A stretch of 10,267 nucleotides of DNA from Desulfocapsa sp. (GCA_030638765.1 DAOWDZ010000136.1:1-10267), one strand, 5' to 3'. Positions 1-7,551 are shown, counted from the stretch's first letter. Notes: a model not told the origin generated them from the sequence alone. Numbers and translations: made by a program.

Positions 1-536
1 ACATTGTCAAAGCGGCAATGTGGAAATCACAGGCAACCCTGTTTAAAGCTCGCCAAAGTGGAGAGACTTACATTTTGTCTCGTCACACTAATGATGCTAA
101 TGTCAAAATCCGTGACGGATTACTTGATATCAAGACCAAAGTTGGAGAAACAGAATCTGGTTACGAGATTTTCCAACCTCGTGGCAAATTTCAGTTTCCT
201 ATCAATAAAGTTGACCTGATGACGATTTTCGAAAACCTCCAGGCCAAAGTTGAACTCAGTCAGAACAGCTACACCTTTGATGAGTTTATTGAACTGCTAA
301 AAACCACCGACGATATCAGCAGTGTGGCTGTTCACAAAGAACGATACGGCTTTTCAGTTGATGGTATGATATGCGAATACGGTAGGATTTTATTTAACGG
401 GGCAATGATTGAAACAACCTGCGTGGAGAGCGAAGATTACGATACCATGGAACAGGTTATTGAAAAGCTCGAAATAGGCAGTTTTGAAAATGTCAATTAC
501 CTCAAGGCGGCAAAACGCGTTATTGGCATGGAGTAA
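1..536 (+). CDS. CYTH-like domain protein, 5' end outside window
   Basis: The reading frame is open from base 3 and ends at TAA 534-536, so this is the C-terminal part (about 177 residues) of a longer protein. The ATG at base 18 is probably internal: the codons before it (I-V-K-A-A) stay in frame and no ribosome binding site is visible. The visible part has alternating charged beta-strand-like segments: a V-K-I-R-D-G-L-L-D-I-K stretch early, then H-K-E-R-Y-G-F-S-V-D-G and C-E-Y-G, then a late V-E-S-E-D and E-N-V-N-Y. This order of basic and acidic strands resembles the CYTH/triphosphate tunnel superfamily (class IV adenylate cyclase, thiamine triphosphatase), whose N-terminal ExExK signature would lie upstream of the window. 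The family call is my inference from pattern; the specific reaction is unknown. It lacks transmembrane segments and is probably cytoplasmic. A run of nine T follows the stop, then a 134-base gap before the transporter operon. Confidence 0.6.
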   Translation, partial: IVKAAMWKSQATLFKARQSGETYILSRHTNDANVKIRDGLLDIKTKVGETESGYEIFQPRGKFQFPINKVDLMTIFENLQAKVELSQNSYTFDEFIELLKTTDDISSVAVHKERYGFSVDGMICEYGRILFNGAMIETTCVESEDYDTMEQVIEKLEIGSFENVNYLKAAKRVIGME

Positions 537-670
537 TTTTTTTTTGCTCTTCCATAACAAGTCTATACCAACAATAAAAGATAGAATAATTCGTTAGCTC
601 TAGATATCATCAGCCTGGACACTGTGTAACCAGCATGAATATCAAGAGAAGAACATAATAGGAGAACACC

Positions 671-1630
671 ATGAAAAAGAACATCATTAGTCTTCTTGTA
701 GCAGCAACGATGCTGACCGGTCTTGTGACAACAGCCCAGGCTGCATTCCCCACTAAACCTATCAAATGCATAGTTTACACAAAACCCGGTGGAGCCATTG
801 ATGTATTTGCAAGAAAATTTACTGCAATTGCCTCAAAATACACCGACGCAACCTTTGTTGTTGTTAATAAAAGTGGTGCAGGTGGGATTGTTGCCATGAA
901 ATACATCTTGAACCAGAAGGCAGATGGATACAAGTTTGCCGCAGTTACTCGCTCAAATGTTGGTAAAATTGTCTCCACCGGTGGTAAGGTTGATTCCGAT
1001 GCCATCAACTGGATGGGACTGATGGTTGTTGATCCTGAAGCTGTTATCACTCTTAAAGCATCCGAAGTAAGCACCTGGGAACAACTTGTTGCCGATGCCA
1101 AAGTAAAGGCCGGAAAACAACTCTGGGTAGGTCCTGCTGCCGGTGGTAATGACCATATCATGGCTATGACAACCTGGAAAGCTGCAGGAATCGAAGCAAA
1201 ATGGATTCCATACGGTGGTGGTGGTAAAGCTATGGCGGCGCTTATGGGTGGACATGGTGTTGCCTACGTTGGTAACCCTGGTGATGTTGTTGGTCGTCCA
1301 GATCTCAAAGTTGCCGTAGTTGCATCTCCACAGAGACTCACAGGCGAATTTGCCGACGTTCCCACCTTTGATGAACTTGGTGTAAAAGGACTGAATAACG
1401 AGATCATGTGGCGCGGTTTCATGGCTAAAAAAGGTATTCCTGCCGAAGCTGAAGCATTCTACGTTGACCTCTTTAACAAGGTTTCCGTCGATCCTGAATG
1501 GACAGCTTATATTGAAAAGGGTGGAGCCACTCCTGTCATGAAAGGAACAGATGAATTCACCGCTATTGTCAACAAAGACAAAGAAGTGTTCACTGAGGCA
1601 TTGAAATCTCTTGGTGTTCTGAAAAAGTAA
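671..1630 (+). CDS. tctC: Tripartite tricarboxylate transporter substrate-binding protein (TctC/Bug family)
   Basis: This is the periplasmic binding protein of a TctABC-type secondary transporter; it captures a small carboxylate and delivers it to the TctAB membrane pair. At 319 residues it has the normal family length. Residues 1-24 are a clear Sec signal peptide (M-K-K-N, hydrophobic core, cleavage after A-Q-A). The mature N-terminus F-P-T-K-P-I and the K-P-G-G-A-I-D loop (Asp44, which in Bug proteins contacts the ligand carboxylate region) are family hallmarks, as are the later N-K-S-G-A-G-G and A-D-G-Y-K motifs. The start is supported by GGAG at 661-664, six bases before ATG. It is first in the operon, 146 bases ahead of the TctB-like gene, with a strong hairpin in the gap that may favour higher expression of the binding protein. 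Bug proteins bind diverse ligands (citrate, aspartate, glutamate, nicotinate, aromatic acids), so the symbol denotes the family, not proven citrate specificity. Confidence 0.93.
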   Translation: MKKNIISLLVAATMLTGLVTTAQAAFPTKPIKCIVYTKPGGAIDVFARKFTAIASKYTDATFVVVNKSGAGGIVAMKYILNQKADGYKFAAVTRSNVGKIVSTGGKVDSDAINWMGLMVVDPEAVITLKASEVSTWEQLVADAKVKAGKQLWVGPAAGGNDHIMAMTTWKAAGIEAKWIPYGGGGKAMAALMGGHGVAYVGNPGDVVGRPDLKVAVVASPQRLTGEFADVPTFDELGVKGLNNEIMWRGFMAKKGIPAEAEAFYVDLFNKVSVDPEWTAYIEKGGATPVMKGTDEFTAIVNKDKEVFTEALKSLGVLKK

Positions 1631-1659
1631 GGACGTTGCATTAAGTCAGTAATAAGCAA

Positions 1660-1699
1660 TTCTTTGCCGGATTCTTCATAAGAACAGTCCGGCAAAGAA
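1660..1699 (+). promoter_or_regulatory. Intercistronic hairpin between tctC-like and tctB-like genes
   Basis: A perfect 12-bp inverted repeat (arms 1660-1671 and 1688-1699, TTCTTTGCCGGA and its complement) encloses a loop that can itself fold into a second 5-bp stem (1672-1676 with 1680-1684, 3-base loop), leaving a 3-base bulge. No T-run follows the right arm, so it does not look like a full intrinsic terminator. Its place just after the binding-protein gene suggests a partial terminator or a 3' barrier to exonuclease that raises binding-protein mRNA over that of the membrane subunits. That role is inferred from comparable transporter operons. Confidence 0.6.
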
Positions 1700-1776
1700 A
1701 TCGCTATTGATACGTTTGTAAAAAATAAAAATTACAGATGGCATCGAAAAAATTCTCCGTCTTTTTGAGGTAACAC

Positions 1777-2319
1777 ATGCAATACTTCAGTCAAGGTACC
1801 GGTCTTAGTGTCTGGGCACTAATCCTGCTTGCAGGTATCATCGTCATAGGATTGGTTTTTCGCTTAACAACCCGACGAGAATGGATGGGCCAGGCACTGG
1901 TACCAACCGTACTCATGGCCCTGGGTATGCTCTTCTTTGCCATAACCTTTGATTTCCCGGTTGAGCAGGTTGGTCCTGCCGTGATTCCACGAATCTGGAC
2001 TGCCACCCTTGTCGTCCTCTGCTGCGGACTCCTCTACTTTGCCTTCACCGGCAACACAGATAAGGACCCCAAGGCTGGACGTATCGCCTTTGTCCTGCTT
2101 GGCATAGCTGTGATGATTGCCTACTTTTTTGCCATGCAAACAATCGGCTACTTCATCAGTTCATTTATTTTTATCTCCCTGATGATGTACATACTCTCTT
2201 GTAGAAAACCTCTGTATCTCATCCTTGTGCCAACAGGATGGCTGGCTTTCTCCTATCTCATTTTTTACAAGCTACTTTATATACAGTTGCCACTTGGCTT
2301 TATTGAAAACTATCTCTAG
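1777..2319 (+). CDS. tctB: Tripartite tricarboxylate transporter small membrane subunit (TctB family)
   Basis: This is the small integral-membrane subunit of the TctABC transporter, paired with TctA in the inner membrane. Its 180 residues fit the family. The profile is typical: a short N-terminus, a first hydrophobic helix (about residues 13-28), a basic T-T-R-R-E-W segment, further helices at about 38-55, 68-90 and 102-122, and a closing hydrophobic pair at about 125-170. Family-like features include the F-D-F-P-V-E-Q-V-G-P-A-V-I-P-R segment after the second helix and the I-G-Y-F-I-S-S-F segment in the C-terminal half. GAGG at 1767-1770 lies six bases before the ATG and supports the start. 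It ends 18 bases before the TctA-like gene, so the two are almost certainly co-transcribed. TctB subunits are poorly conserved, so position between tctC and tctA is a strong part of the call. Confidence 0.9.
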   Translation: MQYFSQGTGLSVWALILLAGIIVIGLVFRLTTRREWMGQALVPTVLMALGMLFFAITFDFPVEQVGPAVIPRIWTATLVVLCCGLLYFAFTGNTDKDPKAGRIAFVLLGIAVMIAYFFAMQTIGYFISSFIFISLMMYILSCRKPLYLILVPTGWLAFSYLIFYKLLYIQLPLGFIENYL

Positions 2320-2337
2320 GCTGCTAAGGACATACTA

Positions 2338-3831
2338 ATGGAACTTCTTGAATCTTTTTCTATCGGTTTTTCAGTGCTGTTGGGTTGGAAGCCCATACTC
2401 GTTATTGTTGTCGGGGTAATCGTCGGTATTCTTGCCGGTGCCATGCCCGGCCTTTCACCATCCACAGCTGTTGCCTTACTGGTGCCTTTTTCCTACACCA
2501 TGAGTCCGGCTCTGGCATTAATTCTACTGACTTCTATCTACATTGCCTCAAACTACGGTGGTTCAATTACTGCTGTGTTGATCAATACACCGGGAACTCC
2601 ATCGGCAGCAGTTACAGCCATGGACGGCTACCCCCTGACAAAAAAAGGACAGGCTGGTAAAGGGCTTGGTGTCGCTCTGGTTGCATCAACAGTTGGTGGT
2701 GCCATTGGTGTTGCCATCCTTATTCTCTTTGCCGTCCCCCTTGCCCGGCTGGCCCTAAAATTCAGCCCGGCTGATTACTGCGCTCTGGCCCTTTTCGGTC
2801 TGGCGACTGTTGCCTCCATGAGTCGCGGCAACGTCCTCAAATCTTTGGTAGCCATTTGTTTTGGCCTGATGATTAAAAACATCGGTATCGATCCCATCTC
2901 CGGTGTTGAACGCTTCACCTTTGGAAGTGACCAGCTTTACGATGGCTTCACTCTGATTCCCGCCCTGATTGGCCTTTTTGCCGTAAGCGTCGTCTTTGCC
3001 AAAATGGAATCCTGGACAGGTATTCCGCGGGTTTTGGAAAAGGTTGACAACAAGCTGCCTTCTTTCAAAGAATTTATGAAGATCAAGATGACCATCCTTC
3101 GGTCATCTGTCATCGGTACCGTCATCGGAATTTTCCCCGGCGCCGGTGCTACTATTGCCGCCTTTATTAGTTATGATATGTCTAAAAAGGCAAGCAAGAC
3201 GCCTGAAGAGTTCGGTAAAGGATCCCTTGAGGGTGTGGCAGCTGCAGAAGGTGCCAACTCCAGTTCCGTTGGTGGAGCTCTGGTTCCTCTTCTTGCCCTC
3301 GGTATCCCCGGCAGTGCGACTGATGCGGTCCTGCTTGGTGCATTCATGCTCCATGATCTGGTTCCCGGTCCTCTGCTTTTTCAAAACCATCCGGACATTG
3401 TCTATGGCATTTTCTCAGCTCTGATTGTGGCGAACATCATTATGCTGGTCATCGGAATTTATGGCAACCGCTTCTTTATCAAGGTTGTTTCTGTTCCCGA
3501 AGCGATCATGTATCCCCTCATCCTGGCCATTGCCGTTATCGGCAGTTTTGCAGTGAGTGGCTCACTCTTTGATGTTGCCGCCTGTATTGGTTTTGGTATC
3601 GTCGGCTGGTTGTTTAAACGCTACGGTTTTCCGGTGGCTCCCATTGTTCTCGGTATCGTGCTGGGGAAAATGGTTGAAGAAAACTTCCGACGAGCGGTTA
3701 TGATGGATGGCTATTCCGTTTTTTATACAGATAAACTGGCCTTTATTGTACTGATTATCTCTTTCCTCTCTTTTGTCTGGCCGCTGTATAAGAGCTGGAA
3801 GCATCATAAGGCTGAGAAGCAGGTAGCCTGA
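2338..3831 (+). CDS. tctA: Tripartite tricarboxylate transporter large permease subunit (TctA family)
   Basis: This is the large transport subunit of the TctABC system, the inner-membrane channel that couples carboxylate uptake to an ion gradient. At 497 residues it is full length, with about 10-12 predicted membrane helices. The duplicated family signature is plain: in the first half G-A-M-P-G-L-S-P (34-41), N-Y-G-G-S-I (72-77), N-T-P-G-T-P-S (83-89) and D-G-Y-P (96-99); in the second half G-I-F-P-G-A-G-A-T (264-272), A-E-G-A-N-S and G-I-P-G-S-A-T-D (from 322). These two P-G-rich re-entrant-like segments mark the inverted repeats of the family. AAGGA at 2326-2330, seven bases before ATG, supports the start. 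It is the last gene of the operon and a hairpin follows 22 bases after the stop. No damage is visible, so the transporter should be functional; its substrate is not deducible. Confidence 0.95.
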   Translation: MELLESFSIGFSVLLGWKPILVIVVGVIVGILAGAMPGLSPSTAVALLVPFSYTMSPALALILLTSIYIASNYGGSITAVLINTPGTPSAAVTAMDGYPLTKKGQAGKGLGVALVASTVGGAIGVAILILFAVPLARLALKFSPADYCALALFGLATVASMSRGNVLKSLVAICFGLMIKNIGIDPISGVERFTFGSDQLYDGFTLIPALIGLFAVSVVFAKMESWTGIPRVLEKVDNKLPSFKEFMKIKMTILRSSVIGTVIGIFPGAGATIAAFISYDMSKKASKTPEEFGKGSLEGVAAAEGANSSSVGGALVPLLALGIPGSATDAVLLGAFMLHDLVPGPLLFQNHPDIVYGIFSALIVANIIMLVIGIYGNRFFIKVVSVPEAIMYPLILAIAVIGSFAVSGSLFDVAACIGFGIVGWLFKRYGFPVAPIVLGIVLGKMVEENFRRAVMMDGYSVFYTDKLAFIVLIISFLSFVWPLYKSWKHHKAEKQVA

Positions 3832-3853
3832 TCCCTAGTAACTGGAAAAATGT

Positions 3854-3876
3854 GCAGCCCCTGCATAGGGGGCTGC
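3854..3876 (+). terminator. Terminator-like hairpin after the tct operon
   Basis: Arms GCAGCCCC (3854-3861) and GGGGCTGC (3869-3876) form a perfect 8-bp GC-rich stem with a 7-base loop, 22 bases after the TctA stop codon. Only a weak T stretch (GATTTC) follows, so termination may be incomplete or the T-tract poor, but position and stem strength fit the end of the operon. Confidence 0.6.
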
Positions 3877-3911
3877 GATTTCACCATGTCTAAATAACTC
3901 TTCCTACTCCC

Positions 3912-4299
3912 CTAATCTTCTGGTTTTTCGATATACATCACTCCGGCATGTTTCTCTCTGTCAACGATGGCGGTGGAATCCCGACTGATATCCTGAGCAG
4001 TTCATCAGCCAAGTATTCCTGAACCAGGGAATCGTGCACATTTCTACCAAGTTCATTGACAGAAAATTCTGCGAATGCATGTGAAAATGTGGATTCTGAT
4101 GGGATATTACCCATTGCCGAAAATCCACAAATACGTTTCAGGTTCTTAGTGGCCTGAGGCGTCCGGATCAGATCACTGGTTGTGGAAATACGATATAATG
4201 TCTTTGTCACAAAAAATGCCCTGGCTAAAGATTGTCGATGAGTGGTGTATCAAAGCATTCATTCAGATGAGGGAGTAAACTTTTTTGGACACGACCCAT
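3912..4299 (-). pseudogene. Frameshifted, truncated DUF772-type (IS4/IS1182-like) transposase remnant
   Basis: This is the N-terminal third of a transposase, read in three successive frames. From ATG at 4299 the frame gives M-G-R-V-Q-K-S-L-L-P and then F-D-T-P-L-I-D-N. Near 4226-4233 the frame shifts to L-A-R-A-F-F-V-T-K, then T-L-Y-R-I-S-T-T-S-D-L-I-R, R-I-C-G-F and N-I-P-S-E-S-T-F-S-H-A-F-A-E-F. Near 3988-3996 a second shift, apparently a 1-base loss, is needed to continue with I-S-R-D-S-T-A-I-V-D-R-E-K, the usual continuation in this family. Translation then stops at TAG 3912-3914. The middle frame alone is open from GTG 4210 to 3938 and could be mistaken for a 90-residue gene. The whole DDE catalytic domain is absent, so the element is dead. 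I saw no terminal inverted repeats or target duplication. The exact IS family is uncertain. Confidence 0.85.
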
Positions 4300-4440
4300 T
4301 AACCATGATATCTTGTTGTTGAGCTTCATTGAATTCTTTTTGGTTTGCTTTTGGTGGTACAAAATAATACCATAAGTATGCAATGAAAACCAATTATATC
4401 AAGCCGTTATGGTGGCAATAAGTACTTTTTTAATTTTGCA
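4300..4440. other. A+T-rich spacer upstream of the glycosyltransferase gene
   Basis: About 140 bases between the transposase remnant and the ribosome binding site of the next gene. It is rich in T-runs and AT and holds no convincing coding frame. A promoter for the glycosyltransferase gene is expected here, but I could not pick a well-spaced -35/-10 pair with confidence. With the remnant, this fills the 3832-4450 stretch that lacks an intact gene. Confidence 0.5.
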
Positions 4441-4450
4441 AGAGGCCCAT
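4441..4450 (+). promoter_or_regulatory. Ribosome binding site that sets the glycosyltransferase start
   Basis: AGAGG at 4441-4445 lies five bases before ATG 4451. The in-frame ATG 14 codons upstream (4409) has no purine-rich site before it, and the extra residues (M-V-A-I-S-T-F) do not fit a GT4 N-terminus. This favours 4451. Confidence 0.65.
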
Positions 4451-5650
4451 ATGAAAGAAAAAATTTTACTTATTTCTCCACAACCATTTTTTCAATGGCG
4501 TGGTTCGTCGATACGGGTTGCTTTTAATGCTGAAGCACTGGCAATTAACGGATATTATGTTGATTTGTTAACCTTACCAATAGGTGAAAAAAAAACCATT
4601 GAAGGGGTGAATGTAATTCGAGTCGCCAACCCTTTTGGTTTGCATAATATCCCCATAGGCCCGTCTATACCCAAGGTTTTTTTTGATGCTCTTCTTTTTT
4701 TGAAGGGCTTTAATCTTTGTATTCGTAATAAATATACGGTTATACATGGTATTGAGGAGGCTGGTTTTATTGGAGCTGTTTTGGCGAAATTTATCAAGGC
4801 TCGTGTTATTTATGAAAAGCATTCCGACCCCTATTCTTATAAAAAGGGGTTTTTGAAAAATTGTTTCCTGCAACTGTATGCCCAAGTAGAAAATCTTTCA
4901 GTAAAAATGTCTAATGCTGTTATTTGTACAGGGCCAGGGCTTGTACAACAGGTGGAACAAATGGGTACGAGTACTCCTGTTTTTCATATTTTTGACATTC
5001 CCTCGTCACTTACCGAGTTTACAGAAACTGGAGTAGTTGCTGTTCGTGAAAAATTACAAAAATCGCAAAATGATATCTTGATTACTTTTGTTGGATCCTT
5101 TGCATTGTATCAGGGGGTGGAGCTTATGTTTGAGGCTATTCCGCGGGTTGTTCAAAAGTTTCCGAATGCACAATTTGTAATTATTGGAGGTTCTCAAGAA
5201 GAAATTGAGGAGCAGCAAGCGAAGTTTGCCGAGTTGGAAGTTGGGCACCAGGTTAATTTTATAGGAAAGATTGCCCCGGATTTATTGCCAGATTACTTGA
5301 GAGCTTCTGATATCCTCTTGTCACCAAGGGCGTCAGGGGTGAATAGTCCTTTGAAAATCCTTGACTACATGAAAGCGGGCCGATCCATTGTAGCTACGGA
5401 TATTCCTTCTAATCGCCTTGTGCTTGATAATGGCAATGCGGTGCTGACCGAACCTGTTCCCAAAGCATTTGCTGATGGTATTATTTCACTTGTTGAGGAT
5501 AAAGAGCAGCGGAAGAGGATGGGAGAGACCAATTATGGCCTGTATAAAACAAAATATAATTTTAAACACTACTGTGAGTTACTTGAATCTTGCTATTCGA
5601 CCGTTTTGGGAAAAGAATCAAGACCTGAAACTGGGAGTAAAAAAGAATAA
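4451..5650 (+). CDS. GT4-like (GT-B fold) glycosyltransferase
   Basis: Predicted cytoplasmic or membrane-associated glycosyltransferase that moves a sugar from a nucleotide-sugar donor to a glycan or lipid acceptor. With start 4451 it has 399 residues, the usual GT4 length. The N-terminal Rossmann half opens with K-I-L-L-I-S-P-Q-P and R-G-S-S-I-R-V (17-23), the acceptor-side loop region, and contains G-I-E-E-A-G-F and Y-E-K-H-S-D-P. The donor half opens with I-T-F-V-G-S-F and Q-G-V-E-L-M-F-E-A-I-P, followed by F-V-I-I-G-G-S, V-N-F-I-G-K-I and L-P-D-Y-L-R-A-S-D-I-L-L-S-P-R. In the usual E-x7-E position the protein has S-P-L-K-I-L-D-Y-M (299-307), so Asp305 stands where the second Glu is common and the first Glu is not evident; this occurs in some GT4 subgroups. 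The coding sequence is visibly more A+T-rich than the transporter operon. It converges on the membrane-protein gene 38 bases downstream. Donor and acceptor are unknown. Confidence 0.88.
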   Translation: MKEKILLISPQPFFQWRGSSIRVAFNAEALAINGYYVDLLTLPIGEKKTIEGVNVIRVANPFGLHNIPIGPSIPKVFFDALLFLKGFNLCIRNKYTVIHGIEEAGFIGAVLAKFIKARVIYEKHSDPYSYKKGFLKNCFLQLYAQVENLSVKMSNAVICTGPGLVQQVEQMGTSTPVFHIFDIPSSLTEFTETGVVAVREKLQKSQNDILITFVGSFALYQGVELMFEAIPRVVQKFPNAQFVIIGGSQEEIEEQQAKFAELEVGHQVNFIGKIAPDLLPDYLRASDILLSPRASGVNSPLKILDYMKAGRSIVATDIPSNRLVLDNGNAVLTEPVPKAFADGIISLVEDKEQRKRMGETNYGLYKTKYNFKHYCELLESCYSTVLGKESRPETGSKKE

Positions 5651-5688
5651 GTAATACGAGTTTATTGGAAACGATTCTTCTGATAGAG

Positions 5689-7551
5689 TTATCCCCATCC
5701 GTATTTTTCTAAGCCAAATAACCCTGTACCAACAAAACTATAGAGAGAGAGTAAAAACATACCTCCAACAAAGCTATTGAATAATGGTTTATTGTAAGTG
5801 CTTTCAGTTTTGATCAAAACCATTCCAAGCATTGCAACAATAGCAAAAAGATAGCGCCCCTGAGCTTGAAAATCAACAGTCCACGCATGATAGCAGGCAA
5901 AGCCAATTAAGGCTGTACTGCAGAGAAAAGTGCCGGAAAACAAGATGCTGCCAGCCCAGCCTCCACGAGTTACAATTGAAACGAATAGGAATATGAGAAA
6001 TCCAATGAAAAGTGTTCTCATAAGATTGTAATAAATAAGTGATCCCGAAACTGTCAAATATCCATATGAGCCAAATCCACTCCTGAAGGTTTTTTCCCCC
6101 CAGCGATGGTACTGAATAAGGGAATCCAGGCTTGTGCCTCGTTCTCGCATCTGGAGGGAAAAATGTTTTTTGTGCAGCTCGGTACTTGGTTTGAAATTTT
6201 GTCCTGAGGTAACTTCCTGCATAGTGCGCATTTTATCTCCCTTGTTCAATCCATTAACGCTTATGTCAGCACCCAGGCGTAGCCCGACAAGGATTCCTCC
6301 TATACAACAGAGAATTGTAAGTCGTTTTAACATGACTTTAAGATTGGGGTAGGGATGAAAGAGACAGCGCCAGAAAAAGTATAAAATAAGAAAGAGGGTA
6401 AAGAAATAAAAGTTCTTTTTTATAAGTATGAGTAGGGCGATGAGTATGCAAAGACCCAGTATTTTAAGTAAAGTAACCTGTTTTTGTTGTAAAAAGCGAT
6501 TGAACGCAGAGTCATTTGCTGCCATTTGCCAACCGGCAAGTATTGAAATGAAGAGGGCAAAGGCATCAGAGTTGGTATAACTGAATACATACCAGATTTG
6601 CGGACTGAGGAGGAGGGGAATGAAAATCAGCCGGTATGACGTATTTTGAAGGGTTAGTAAGAGCAGTATCGCAAAAAGTGTAACATTGAATAATCGCAGG
6701 GCAGTTATGTGATCAAGTTGAAATATCTCTAAGAATTTGACAAACTTTCCAGTAAAGAAATAGCTGACCTCCATTGTGTTCAACCGGGAAAAACCATAAT
6801 TACTGTAAGTATGTCTGATTTCTTCACTGTCGACGGCAGGTGGAAACCAGTGAGTTTCGTAATACTTAGCTGCGGCGATGTGAACAGATTCATCAGGGTG
6901 GTGATTTTTTTTTGAAACCACCGCCATGGTGAGTATTACTCCAAGGACCAGTACTCCGCAAAGTGGAACATAGGTATAGTTTTTCCACAAAGGGGAGAGA
7001 TATTGTACCACGAAAAGAAGTGGAATTAACAAGAAGAGAAAACGGGTAATTTCCACCATCCAATTATGGCTACGCGGTGTTTGGGAATGGTTTAAGAGAA
7101 GTTGAAATCGAGGATGACTACCCGTGGAGGTGACAATCCAGCCATGTTTTGAGAAGTTGCTAGCTTCGACATCCCCGAAGGGGCGTAACTTTGAAAAATC
7201 CTCTGCGTTTGCCAAACGTATCGTTGGGAGACCCGGTTGTCGAATAATGATTTCTTTAACTGTCACTTTCCCCTTCGTTGCAGATGGATCTATACGCAGA
7301 GAATCCATTTTTCGAAGGTCAGTCAGGAAAAAGCTGTATTTTTCAGTACCGGGTCGTATTCGTATTCTTGCTCTTTTAGTACCTGAGTAGGACTGTTCCC
7401 CAGCTGTGGCCCAGAAAATACTGAAAAATGTGTCTGTGGGCGTCTGAACTTTAATTTCCACACGGGCTCTATTTAAATAGCCATAATTATATAAAAGAGC
7501 GGCAACCAGGCTGAGCAACAGGAGGTATCGGTATTTGGATAAGTATGTCAC
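5689..7551 (-). CDS. DUF2142-like multispanning membrane protein (possible GT-C-type glycosyltransferase)
   Basis: A 620-residue inner-membrane protein. Residues about 9-27 form the first helix. Residues about 28-165 are a hydrophilic, strand-rich region (R-A-R-I-R-I-R-P-G-T, V-K-E-I-I-I-R-Q-P-G) likely to sit outside the membrane. Helices follow at about 168-186 and 195-212, then a loop with H-P-D-E-S-V-H (218-224), then roughly eight more helices to the C-terminus. A P-D-E-x-x-H loop after the early helices is characteristic of DUF2142 proteins, and the acidic first loop recalls GT-C lipid-linked-sugar glycosyltransferases. The later S-P-Q-I-W-Y-V-F-S-Y-T-N-S-D-A segment also fits DUF2142. 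The start is GTG 7551; the frame is open only 11 codons further upstream, with no ATG there, and the ribosome binding site is weak. A role in assembling or modifying a surface polysaccharide is inferred from topology and the neighbouring glycosyltransferase. Transport or polymerase activity is an alternative. Confidence 0.75.
   Translation of the reverse strand: MTYLSKYRYLLLLSLVAALLYNYGYLNRARVEIKVQTPTDTFFSIFWATAGEQSYSGTKRARIRIRPGTEKYSFFLTDLRKMDSLRIDPSATKGKVTVKEIIIRQPGLPTIRLANAEDFSKLRPFGDVEASNFSKHGWIVTSTGSHPRFQLLLNHSQTPRSHNWMVEITRFLFLLIPLLFVVQYLSPLWKNYTYVPLCGVLVLGVILTMAVVSKKNHHPDESVHIAAAKYYETHWFPPAVDSEEIRHTYSNYGFSRLNTMEVSYFFTGKFVKFLEIFQLDHITALRLFNVTLFAILLLLTLQNTSYRLIFIPLLLSPQIWYVFSYTNSDAFALFISILAGWQMAANDSAFNRFLQQKQVTLLKILGLCILIALLILIKKNFYFFTLFLILYFFWRCLFHPYPNLKVMLKRLTILCCIGGILVGLRLGADISVNGLNKGDKMRTMQEVTSGQNFKPSTELHKKHFSLQMRERGTSLDSLIQYHRWGEKTFRSGFGSYGYLTVSGSLIYYNLMRTLFIGFLIFLFVSIVTRGGWAGSILFSGTFLCSTALIGFACYHAWTVDFQAQGRYLFAIVAMLGMVLIKTESTYNKPLFNSFVGGMFLLSLYSFVGTGLFGLEKYGWG

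Noticed and set aside
505..545. Intrinsic terminator after the first gene, based on nine T at 537-545
   Set aside because: No convincing stem with a loop precedes the T-run; only the short palindrome AACGCGTT (514-521) is present.
615..634. Sigma-54-type promoter before the tctC-like gene (TGGACA...TAAC)
   Set aside because: The -12 element does not give the required GC at GG-N10-GC spacing.
953..1255. Minus-strand frames opposite the tctC-like gene, and similar frames opposite tctB, tctA and the other genes
   Set aside because: They are shadows of clearly coding plus-strand genes, with no ribosome binding sites or recognisable protein character.
3938..4210. Intact 90-residue minus-strand gene with GTG start
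   Set aside because: Its frame continues upstream of the GTG with transposase-like residues, and its last 18 residues come from a frameshift; it is the middle part of a broken transposase.
4409..4450. Upstream in-frame ATG as start of the glycosyltransferase
   Set aside because: No ribosome binding site precedes it, and the extra residues do not fit the family N-terminus; 4451 has AGAGG at good spacing.
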